From the NCBI GenBank assembly GCA_021804525.1, contig JAJZHJ010000116.1, positions 1-5,469 of the forward strand: a stretch of 5,469 nt of DNA, given 5' to 3'. Numbering within the stretch: position 1 is the stretch's first letter; the number at the start of each line of letters is the position of its first letter. A program made the translations under genes and the position numbers. Below the pieces are notes generated by a model, which had not been told where the DNA came from, made no database searches, and worked only from the letters and a program-made list of their open reading frames with translations. This DNA comes from Bacteroidota bacterium. GTDB taxonomy: Bacteria > Bacteroidota > Bacteroidia > Bacteroidales > Paludibacteraceae. Positions 1-5,469 of the stretch are shown one piece after another.

Positions 1-99
1 TCTACTTTAAAAGAGATATTCTCCTACTTCAAGCTGGAAATCATACTGACTCACGCAGGTCGCGACTATACCATTTTGGGGAAGAAAATCGTTGACTAA
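1..99 (+). CDS. 3' end of an unidentified gene (last 32 codons)
   Basis: The first plus-strand frame is open from the window edge to a TAA at 97-99 and reads STLKEIFSYFKLEI, then ILTHAGRDYTILGKKIVD. The tail, a short helix-like stretch followed by a YTILGKKIV strand, faintly recalls the C-terminal domain of Bacteroidota FecR-type anti-sigma factors, which often end in a pattern like YxIxGxxIxI. The spacing does not match well and 32 residues cannot identify the family, so I leave it unnamed. Another plus frame and one minus frame are also open over much of this stretch, so even the reading frame is a judgement based on plausible codon and residue composition. The gene runs in the same direction as the esterase and ends 64 bp before it. 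Confidence 0.45.
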   Translation, partial: STLKEIFSYFKLEIILTHAGRDYTILGKKIVD

Positions 100-109
100 C
101 ATAGATTTG
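74..109 (+). promoter_or_regulatory. candidate Bacteroidota-type promoter for the esterase-ybaK pair
   Basis: TAGATTTG at 102-109 matches the Bacteroidota -7 consensus TAnnTTTG exactly. A TTTTG at 74-78 could serve as the -33 element. The 23-nt spacing is slightly longer than the usual 19-21, and the -33 box would lie inside the end of the upstream gene. Transcription would start near 115, giving a leader of about 50 nt. The motif match is seen; its use is inferred. Confidence 0.35.
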
Positions 110-125
110 TTTGTCATTACAAACA
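108..125. repeat. perfect 7-bp inverted repeat at the candidate transcription start
   Basis: TGTTTGT (108-114) and ACAAACA (119-125) are perfect reverse complements separated by CATT. The left arm overlaps the last two bases of the -7 box and the repeat spans the predicted start site, which is where an operator would sit. As RNA it would be only a weak A/U-rich hairpin, and no U-tract follows, so it is a poor terminator for the upstream gene. Confidence 0.4.
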
Positions 126-163
126 CTAACCGCTAGACTCATCACACAAAAAACAACCACATC

Positions 164-1243
164 ATGACAACAAAACATTTTCTGATTATCATTCTATGCA
201 CCCTGTTTAGCGTTGGTAATGCACAAAACAAATTAGTGCCTTTTAACAGTAAGTATATTTCCTATGAAGGCAGAATTCTCGATCGGCCAAATGCTGCTGA
301 ACTTTCGTGGCCGGGCACCACGGTGAGTATTCAGTTCAAAGGTAAAAGCATTTCTGCACTGATGCAGGACTTAGATACAGCTAACTACTACAATGTGATT
401 GTTGACGGAAAAGTTACTTTGAAAATTCATACAGATACCACCAAACAAAGCTATGTACTGGCTTCCGGACTGAAGTATGGCACACACTCCATTCAACTAT
501 TCAAACGCACGGAATGGGATAAAGGCAAAACGTTATTCTATGGCTTTGAAACTTCAGGAGATACTCATTTATTGCCGCCACCTACTCCTGATAAACGTAA
601 AATAGAATTCTATGGTAACTCCATTACCTGTGGCTATGCCGACGAAGATCCTCATGGTAACAATTCACCCATCGGGTATTTTGAAAACAATTATCGTTCG
701 TACGCTGCCATCACAGCACGGCATTTTCATGCACAATACAGTTGCATTTCCAAAAGTGGTATCGGCATAATGGTCAGTTGGTTTCCACTCATCATGCCCG
801 AAATGTATAATCGCTTAGACCCGACGGACTCTACCAGCAAATGGAATTTCGCCAATTATACGCCTGATGTGGTGGTCATTAATCTCTTTCAAAACGATTC
901 ATGGATTGTAAACATGCCAAACAATCCACAATTCAAGTATCGCTTTGGCACCAAAAAGCCCGACGCTGCCTATATTGTTGCATCTTATAAGAACTTCGTC
1001 GCATCCATACGAAGCAAATACCCTCACGCATCCATTATTTGTGTGCTGGGCAACATGGATGCCACCAAAGCAGGATCACCATGGCCCGGTTACGTGGAAC
1101 AAGCCGTTAAGCAATTGAATGACCGTAAAATATACACTCACTTCTTTCCATATAAAAACACCGGAGGTCATCCGAGCATTGCCGAACAAAAAGCAATGGC
1201 AACAAGTCTGATTGCATTTATCGAAAAACACATTCAATGGTAG
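164..1243 (+). CDS. secreted SGNH-fold carbohydrate esterase, CE2-like (acetyl xylan/mannan esterase family)
   Basis: This is probably an exported deacetylase acting on plant or other polysaccharides. Residues 1-20 are a signal peptide (hydrophobic LIIILCTLF, likely cut after SVGNA); there is no lipobox. Residues about 30-135 resemble the CE2 N-terminal beta-sandwich domain (GRILDRPNAAELSWPGT, then NVIVDGK and YGFETSGD). Residues about 145-359 are the SGNH hydrolase domain: block I GNSIT with nucleophile Ser153, block II SKSGIGI with Gly199, block III LFQND with Asn244, and block V GGHPS with His336. The 359-residue length fits CE2 proteins. Two points are unusual: the Gly of the common GxND block is Phe242, and no acidic residue lies just before His336, so catalysis may rely on a Ser-His dyad, as reported for some CE2 enzymes. 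The ATG lies in an A-rich leader with no Shine-Dalgarno sequence, as is common in Bacteroidota. The stop is 10 bp before ybaK. The family is fairly sure; the substrate is unknown. Confidence 0.85.
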   Translation: MTTKHFLIIILCTLFSVGNAQNKLVPFNSKYISYEGRILDRPNAAELSWPGTTVSIQFKGKSISALMQDLDTANYYNVIVDGKVTLKIHTDTTKQSYVLASGLKYGTHSIQLFKRTEWDKGKTLFYGFETSGDTHLLPPPTPDKRKIEFYGNSITCGYADEDPHGNNSPIGYFENNYRSYAAITARHFHAQYSCISKSGIGIMVSWFPLIMPEMYNRLDPTDSTSKWNFANYTPDVVVINLFQNDSWIVNMPNNPQFKYRFGTKKPDAAYIVASYKNFVASIRSKYPHASIICVLGNMDATKAGSPWPGYVEQAVKQLNDRKIYTHFFPYKNTGGHPSIAEQKAMATSLIAFIEKHIQW

Positions 1244-1253
1244 ACTAACAATC

Positions 1254-1727
1254 ATGGGTCTTAAGAAAACCAATGCAGCCCGGTTGCTCGACAAACTGAA
1301 AATCAACTATGAACTGATAGCTTATCAGGTTGATGAAGACGACCTCGGCGCGATACATGTCGCACAACTTACGGGAATACCTGTTGAGCAACTCTTTAAG
1401 ACCATCGTGTTGCGCGGTGATAAAACAGGACTCTTCGTGTGTATTGTTCCGGGAGACCAAGAGGTCAATCTAAAACAGGCAGCCTCGCTATCAAACAATA
1501 AAAAAGCAGAACCTGTCAGTGTAAAAGAACTTTTACCACTGACAGGATACATTCGCGGAGGATGCTCGCCAATCGGGATGAAGAAGCCCTACCCTACTTT
1601 TCTGCACACCAGTGCGTTGAATTTTCCATTAATCTATATCAGTGCCGGAGAGCGGGGTTTGCAACTCAGGCTTTCTCCCAATGATTTACAGCGGGCTATT
1701 CAACTAACAGTGGCATCGCTCGTGTGA
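1254..1727 (+). CDS. ybaK: YbaK/EbsC-family Cys-tRNA(Pro) deacylase
   Basis: This is a cytoplasmic trans-editing enzyme that hydrolyses Cys-tRNA(Pro) made when prolyl-tRNA synthetase mischarges cysteine. The 157-residue protein is the usual single-domain YbaK length. Visible hallmarks are the helical start KTNAARLLDKLKI, a FKTIVLRGD strand whose Lys49 corresponds to the essential lysine of characterised YbaK proteins, the VPGDQEVNLKQAA segment, and the GGCSPIG loop (residues 102-108). I chose the ATG at 1254: an upstream TTG at 1212 in the same frame would add 14 residues unlike the family and overlap the esterase gene by 32 bp. The gap to the esterase stop is 10 bp, so the two genes are probably cotranscribed and ybaK may be read by coupling; no Shine-Dalgarno sequence is visible. 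The bases encoding residues about 87-98 form a strong inverted repeat, annotated separately. They align with the family without an insertion, so the repeat is ordinary coding sequence. Confidence 0.9.
   Translation: MGLKKTNAARLLDKLKINYELIAYQVDEDDLGAIHVAQLTGIPVEQLFKTIVLRGDKTGLFVCIVPGDQEVNLKQAASLSNNKKAEPVSVKELLPLTGYIRGGCSPIGMKKPYPTFLHTSALNFPLIYISAGERGLQLRLSPNDLQRAIQLTVASLV
1500..1546 (-). terminator. candidate intrinsic terminator of the lamin-tail gene, embedded antisense inside ybaK
   Basis: On the plus strand CCTGTCAGTGTAAAAG (1512-1527) is followed by AA and then CTTTTACCACTGACAGG (1530-1546), its reverse complement except for one extra C at 1536. That allows about 15 base pairs with one bulge and a GAAC-type loop. 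Read on the minus strand, the stem is followed by TTCTGC and then six Ts (complement of A1500-A1505), so it resembles a Rho-independent terminator about 200 nt beyond the stop of the convergent lamin-tail gene. The weak point is that the T-run begins six bases after the stem, with only a T-rich stretch between. No such tract follows on the plus strand, so ybaK itself should not be terminated here. Confidence 0.45.
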
Positions 1728-1746
1728 ACTTGCATAAAACGTTTGA

Positions 1747-4323
1747 TTATCTTGCTGCCAAAGCACAAGGCAATTTTGCCTGTACCCGCTTCCCTGTGAG
1801 AGGTTGCACGGCATCCACATAGAGAACATAAACACCCACATTGGCTACTTTACCACTGTCGGTGAGGCCATTCCAGGACATTAAGCCTTGAGAACCAAGC
1901 AATGCATTGTTGGCAAGTTGTTTTATACGCCGCCCAATGGCATCATAAACTGTTATTGTAGCAGAATATCCAACATCGGGCATGGAGTAATGCAACCATA
2001 ACAAATCGTCCAATCCGTCATTGTCGGGAGTAAAAAAATCCTTTTCTGTCCAAAAATATTTTGGAGGAATAACCGTTGATGCAAAATCTTTATATTGGGA
2101 ATTACAATATCCCGGCGTAGCATAACCAACATCAGAACTTGCTGAATGCCAATTAACAAGCGAATTACTATCACCATCAGGTGAGATACGCTCAAACGAC
2201 ACACCGGTTGGATCCTGTATCATCGGGTCGTGTTGCGACTCGTTGTATCCCACAGAGTCAATGACCACCCCTGCCCGATTGATAAGCTCTACATTACCGG
2301 CAACGTTAGGCAGCGAGGGACAGTTTTCTATTTCCAAAAAAGCTGCCGAATCGGGACATGAATATACGTTGCTAATTCCTGATTTTGAAGTCGTCAACGC
2401 CACATATTTCTCGGGAAACAGTTGATAACCCAAATTAGAAATAGGATAACCTACATCGTAACCACCCGAAGATTTGACCCGATTAAGCCACAAAGTGCCT
2501 AAATCAATGATTTTCTGAGAACGATTGTACAGCTCTACAAATGAAACACCCGAAGGTTTTGGATGCGACAAAATTTCATTGATCACCACATCTCCGCGTT
2601 GGCATGAATCAGGCAATCCAAAGCGTATGGTTTGCGACAAATCATGTTGGCTCAAATCACGCAAATGATTCACGGTAAGTGCATAAATCATTCCATGCAA
2701 GATATTCCCCGAGATCAACAAACGTACCCATTGCCCTTTAGGAAAATCCGTTTGCAATACCGTCGCCGACAATCCATCGGAAAGAACATAAGACGAAGTC
2801 TGACTCAAACCGGATAGTAACATCGCCTTGTTGAATGAAAGCGTCAATGTATCCGGCTTTGTCATTGATACCGATACGATGGCAGGAGCAAGCACATCGG
2901 GGCAAACACCTGCAACAGAGTTTGCTTTGTCGGGAGTGCCTCCTGATATATCTTTTGAAGCTACCCAATTATGCACATCATCGCTTGCATTTGAAGGATC
3001 TACACACTCAAGCGCCCAGCCACCGCTTTGTTTGAAATCGTCTCTATACCAGGTGTCGGAATAATTCACAAAAGCCATTAACGAATCCTGATCGTTTGAC
3101 AGCGACAGCATCTGACCACTTTTTGCCATAGATGGAAAACTACTCATCGCTACAACATGTCCATATACAGAAAGCACGGAGGCTGTAGCCGGATCACACA
3201 AAAGCACAAATCCATGAGGATTCAATTGACCATCCGTAATCGTAAAGGGTTTCGATCCATAGGTTAATGTCCAATTCTTGAGTTGAATGGGAAAATCTCG
3301 TCGATTATACAATTCGATATACTGCGCCTGAGGCAATCCAACCGTAGGAGTCGGATTGACCATCAACTCATTGAACACCACATCGCCAAACGACGTGGAG
3401 AAAATGCCAAATGGCAAAGAAGCTGTCGGCATCAAATTGCCTGACAAATCTTTTACCTGCGAAAGTTGTAAAGCGAAGGATTGACGAATCGGAATTGGCT
3501 TCGGAAAGGTAATCAGCAAATGATTGCCGGTAAGCGTAGATTGAAAACTACCCAAAGAAGGAGTAAATAATAAATTTGTATCCGACAGCACCACAGGTTC
3601 TGAAAAAAGCACCTCAAACTGATTGTTGCCGATAAGCCGGCAAGAAGCTATGGCAGGAGGAATACGATCGACAAAAGGGTTGCCGGTCACCACAAAATCA
3701 TCAAAAAAGTATTTGGTGCTATTGGTCGAAGAGTAATTGCAAAACATTCCTGAATAGGAACTCTGAATAAATGTGCTGTCCATGACAGAACCTTCCAACA
3801 CGAAATCCGATTCTGAGGGTAATTTTGAATAAAGCGACCAATGTCCAAGACTATCACGAGTCACCTTAATGGTAATTTCGGTTGAGCTTCCGGTTGTCGG
3901 CAAACGTTGAGTAATGCCACTCACCAATTTTGTTTTGGTAGTTCCTTGTTGTCGATAGAGCGCAACTTCTTTATTCGTATTACCGATCATTACGAAATAA
4001 CCATTCAACGGAACAGATAAATCAGCACTATCGGAAACCAAATAAAATTTGACATAATTGGCGCTTGTCAAAAGCAAACCTGCTTTCATGTAAAATTGCC
4101 ACGAAGCATCATTAATGGCTTGAGAAGGAGTCGATAAATAAGCGTTTGAAGTCACCGAAGGCGCTTTCAACTGCAATTGTTTAGCCGAGTTGACGATGAA
4201 TTTATCGACTGACCCTGACCAGGATGGTGTTTGTAAAAAATCACCATCCGAAAACGAATCCACATATTGCGCATGCAACACCAAAGGAGCAAAAAGTAAC
4301 AAAATAGAGATAATCTTTTTCAT
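1747..4323 (-). CDS. secreted multidomain protein with two Ig-like/lamin-tail units and a type IX secretion-like C-terminal domain
   Basis: This exported 858-residue protein has no known enzymatic role; lamin-tail proteins of Bacteroidota are usually surface or secreted and poorly characterised. Domains in order: signal peptide MKKIISILLLFAPLVLHAQ (1-19, cut near Ala18, no lipobox); a beta-rich concanavalin/LamG-like region about 20-215 that ends in FFDDFVVTG; an SbsA/Big_5-like Ig domain about 218-307 (IPPAIASCRL, VLFSEPV, KDLSGNLMP); a first lamin-tail domain 313-469 (GDVVFNEL, IELYNRR, NWVASKDISGGTPDKAN); a second Ig-like domain about 477-570 (LAPAIVSVSM, LSFNKAM, LRDLSQHDLS); a second lamin-tail domain 577-741 (GDVVINEI, VELYNRS, VNWHSASS, ATPGYCN); and a C-terminal domain 757-858 (FFTPDNDGLDD, ITVYDAIGRR, SWNGLTDSGK, GVYVLYVDA). 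That last domain resembles the gliding-associated/FlgD-like C-terminal domains used as type B sorting signals. I see no catalytic motif. The gene stands alone on its strand, divergent from asd and convergent with ybaK. Confidence 0.85.
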   Translation of the reverse strand: MKKIISILLLFAPLVLHAQYVDSFSDGDFLQTPSWSGSVDKFIVNSAKQLQLKAPSVTSNAYLSTPSQAINDASWQFYMKAGLLLTSANYVKFYLVSDSADLSVPLNGYFVMIGNTNKEVALYRQQGTTKTKLVSGITQRLPTTGSSTEITIKVTRDSLGHWSLYSKLPSESDFVLEGSVMDSTFIQSSYSGMFCNYSSTNSTKYFFDDFVVTGNPFVDRIPPAIASCRLIGNNQFEVLFSEPVVLSDTNLLFTPSLGSFQSTLTGNHLLITFPKPIPIRQSFALQLSQVKDLSGNLMPTASLPFGIFSTSFGDVVFNELMVNPTPTVGLPQAQYIELYNRRDFPIQLKNWTLTYGSKPFTITDGQLNPHGFVLLCDPATASVLSVYGHVVAMSSFPSMAKSGQMLSLSNDQDSLMAFVNYSDTWYRDDFKQSGGWALECVDPSNASDDVHNWVASKDISGGTPDKANSVAGVCPDVLAPAIVSVSMTKPDTLTLSFNKAMLLSGLSQTSSYVLSDGLSATVLQTDFPKGQWVRLLISGNILHGMIYALTVNHLRDLSQHDLSQTIRFGLPDSCQRGDVVINEILSHPKPSGVSFVELYNRSQKIIDLGTLWLNRVKSSGGYDVGYPISNLGYQLFPEKYVALTTSKSGISNVYSCPDSAAFLEIENCPSLPNVAGNVELINRAGVVIDSVGYNESQHDPMIQDPTGVSFERISPDGDSNSLVNWHSASSDVGYATPGYCNSQYKDFASTVIPPKYFWTEKDFFTPDNDGLDDLLWLHYSMPDVGYSATITVYDAIGRRIKQLANNALLGSQGLMSWNGLTDSGKVANVGVYVLYVDAVQPLTGKRVQAKLPCALAAR
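1887..1926 (+). terminator. possible terminator of the esterase-ybaK transcript, embedded in the lamin-tail gene
   Basis: On the plus strand CTTG (1887-1890), CCAA (1895-1898) and CAA (1900-1902) can pair in turn with CAAG (1914-1917), TTGG (1910-1913) and TTG (1907-1909) around a TGCA loop. The stem therefore has 11 pairs with a 4-nt one-sided internal loop and one bulge. TTGTTTTAT follows at once. It lies 160 nt past the ybaK stop. The stem is broken and A/T-rich, so the call is weak. It matters mainly because no terminator is visible in the 19-bp gap between the genes. Confidence 0.2.
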
Positions 4324-4447
4324 AGCGACAGCAATATCAATAAAATGGCGTAATTTTGCGTCAGTTTTCTATCATTGCATCGAAAGACAATGAGAAAAAA
4401 GTGCATAAAAGTACAATAAGTTTTTTAATTTTACAACGTTTCCCGAA
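4324..4447. promoter_or_regulatory. divergent promoter region between the lamin-tail gene and asd
   Basis: This 124-bp A/T-rich gap contains no gene and must hold the starts for both flanking genes. For the minus strand, TTG (complement of 4434-4436) lies 20 nt from TACTTTTA (complement of 4406-4413), close to the Bacteroidota -33/-7 pattern but with A instead of the final G; the leader would be about 75 nt. For asd, TAATTTTG at 4351-4358 matches TAnnTTTG exactly, but I see no -33 TTTG at the right distance; the leader would be about 80 nt. These assignments imply that the two transcripts overlap at their 5' ends. A 6-bp inverted repeat, TCATTG (4372-4377) and CAATGA (4388-4393), lies between them. 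Neither gene has a visible Shine-Dalgarno sequence. Confidence 0.35.
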
Positions 4448-5455
4448 ATGAAAGTAGCCATTGTAGGTACCAGCGGCGCTGTAGGACAAGAATTCCTCAA
4501 AGTGCTAGAACAGAGATCATTCCCAATTGATGAACTTCTTTTATTTGGTTCATCGCGAAGTGCAGGAACTTCATATTCCTTCAAAGGGGAAAAAATAACC
4601 GTCAAAGAACTGAAACATAATGATGATTTCAAGGACATTGATATTGCTTTTGTGTCAGCAGGCGCAGGCATATCGAAAGAATTTGCCGAAACCATTACAA
4701 AACATGGAACCGTAATGATTGACAATTCAAGCGCTTTCCGAATGGACAATGATGTGCCCTTGGTTGTTCCTGAAGTTAATGCTGCCGATGCCAAAGTTCG
4801 TCCACGCAATATCATAGCCAACCCTAATTGCACCACCATTCAATTAGTTGTTGCGCTCAAACCACTCAACGATTTTTCGCCCATTCAACGCATTCACGTA
4901 GCAACTTATCAAGCGGCAAGTGGCGCAGGCGCCGCCGCTATGGATGAATTGATGGAGCAATACAAACAAGTATTAAACGGAGAACCAGTCACCGTCTCAA
5001 AATTTGCTTATCAATTAGCATTTAACATGATTCCACAAGTGGATGTTTTCACCGAAAACGGGTACACTAAAGAAGAGATGAAGATGTATAATGAAACGCG
5101 AAAAATAATGCACACACAGGCGGAAGTAAGCGCTACTTGTGTAAGGGTTCCTTCACTGCGCGCACATTCCGAAGCAGTTTGGATTGAAACGCAAAGTCCA
5201 ATCTCCGTCGAACAGGCTAAAGCAGCCTTTGCTAAAGCAGAAGGCGTTGTTGTAGAAGACAATCCAAGTGAAAAAGTATATCCGATGCCACTCTTTCTTT
5301 CTGGTAAAGACCCGGTTTACGTAGGACGTATCCGAAAGGATCTAACAAATGATAACGGATTGACATTCTGGAGTGTAAGTGATCAAATCCGCAAAGGAGC
5401 CGCGTTAAATGCAGTTCAGATTGCCGAGTATCTGATTCGTGAAAAAGCATTGTAA
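4448..5455 (+). CDS. asd: aspartate-semialdehyde dehydrogenase
   Basis: This cytoplasmic enzyme reduces beta-aspartyl phosphate with NADPH to aspartate semialdehyde, the branch point to lysine and diaminopimelate (hence peptidoglycan), threonine and methionine. The 335-residue length is standard. The N-terminal dinucleotide-binding loop is GTSGAVG (7-13), followed by FGSSRSAG (33-40), where the cofactor phosphate usually binds. The catalytic Cys128 is in NPNCTT, Gln155 in QAASGAG, and the catalytic His240 in [12 protein letters not shown], with Arg233 and Arg238 nearby. The conserved [12 protein letters not shown] helix (209-220) and the C-terminal VYVGRIRKD and [19 protein letters not shown] segments are intact, so the enzyme should be active. 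The chosen ATG opens directly into the [13 protein letters not shown] start typical of the family. It is divergent from the lamin-tail gene and appears to be a single gene; what follows the stop is cut off after 14 bases. Confidence 0.97.
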   Translation: MKVAIVGTSGAVGQEFLKVLEQRSFPIDELLLFGSSRSAGTSYSFKGEKITVKELKHNDDFKDIDIAFVSAGAGISKEFAETITKHGTVMIDNSSAFRMDNDVPLVVPEVNAADAKVRPRNIIANPNCTTIQLVVALKPLNDFSPIQRIHVATYQAASGAGAAAMDELMEQYKQVLNGEPVTVSKFAYQLAFNMIPQVDVFTENGYTKEEMKMYNETRKIMHTQAEVSATCVRVPSLRAHSEAVWIETQSPISVEQAKAAFAKAEGVVVEDNPSEKVYPMPLFLSGKDPVYVGRIRKDLTNDNGLTFWSVSDQIRKGAALNAVQIAEYLIREKAL

Positions 5456-5469
5456 CCCGCATCTTTTTG

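Noticed and set aside
1212..1253. Upstream TTG extension of ybaK by 14 codons
   Set aside because: The added residues (MHLSKNTFNGRLTI) are the esterase end read in another frame, do not resemble the family's N-terminus, and an ATG at 1254 fits the usual YbaK length.
1768..1781. Hairpin AGGCA-ATTT-TGCCT near the lamin-tail stop as a terminator for ybaK
   Set aside because: It has only five base pairs and no T-tract follows on the plus strand; it lies within the coding end of the lamin-tail gene.
3626..3643. 6-bp inverted repeat TTGCCG / CGGCAA within the lamin-tail gene
   Set aside because: It is short, lies in mid-gene, and has no T-tract or other context suggesting function.
4529..4554. 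7-bp inverted repeat GATGAAC / GTTCATC early in asd
   Set aside because: The loop is 12 nt and the stem short; repeats of this size are expected by chance in several kilobases of sequence.
4372..4839. 155-codon open frame antisense to the start of asd
   Set aside because: It is the reverse-strand shadow of the well-supported asd gene, with low-complexity Ser/Leu-rich sequence and no family resemblance.
5439..5469. AAAAAG / CTTTTT pairing around the asd stop as a terminator
   Set aside because: There is no GC-rich stem and the window ends inside the T-run, so it cannot be judged.
1..5469. A CRISPR array, insertion sequence, toxin-antitoxin pair, defence island or other novel multi-gene system
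   Set aside because: All substantial coding sequence is accounted for by four ordinary families and one gene tail; no direct repeats, transposase, nuclease or reverse transcriptase signatures were seen.

Overview
This window looks like chromosomal DNA of a member of the Bacteroidota, probably Bacteroidales. The evidence is moderate GC, starts without Shine-Dalgarno sequences in A/T-rich leaders, a TAnnTTTG-type -7 element, a secreted lamin-tail protein with a gliding/type IX secretion-like C-terminal domain, and an aspartate-semialdehyde dehydrogenase that reads like the Bacteroides type. The order-level placement is inference.

Layout from left to right: (1) the last 32 codons of an unidentified plus-strand gene (1-99). 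(2) A 64-bp gap with a candidate promoter and a perfect 7-bp inverted repeat. (3) A secreted SGNH/CE2-type carbohydrate esterase (164-1243), followed 10 bp later by a YbaK-type Cys-tRNA(Pro) deacylase (1254-1727); the two are probably cotranscribed. (4) A convergent 858-residue secreted protein with two Ig-like/lamin-tail units (minus strand, 4323-1747), whose stop lies 19 bp from the ybaK stop. (5) A 124-bp divergent promoter region (4324-4447). (6) asd, aspartate-semialdehyde dehydrogenase (4448-5455), complete within the window.

The genes do not form one obvious pathway. asd and ybaK are housekeeping genes for amino-acid/cell-wall precursor synthesis and tRNA proofreading. The esterase and the lamin-tail protein are exported accessory proteins. 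I see no CRISPR array, mobile element, tRNA or rRNA, and no defence or other novel multi-gene system.

The most interesting structure is at the convergent ybaK / lamin-tail junction. The 19-bp gap holds no convincing terminator. Instead a 35-nt near-perfect inverted repeat lies inside the ybaK reading frame, and on the minus strand it is followed by a T-rich tract. A weaker hairpin with a following T-rich tract on the plus strand lies inside the 3' end of the lamin-tail gene. Each gene may therefore carry the other's terminator in its coding sequence.
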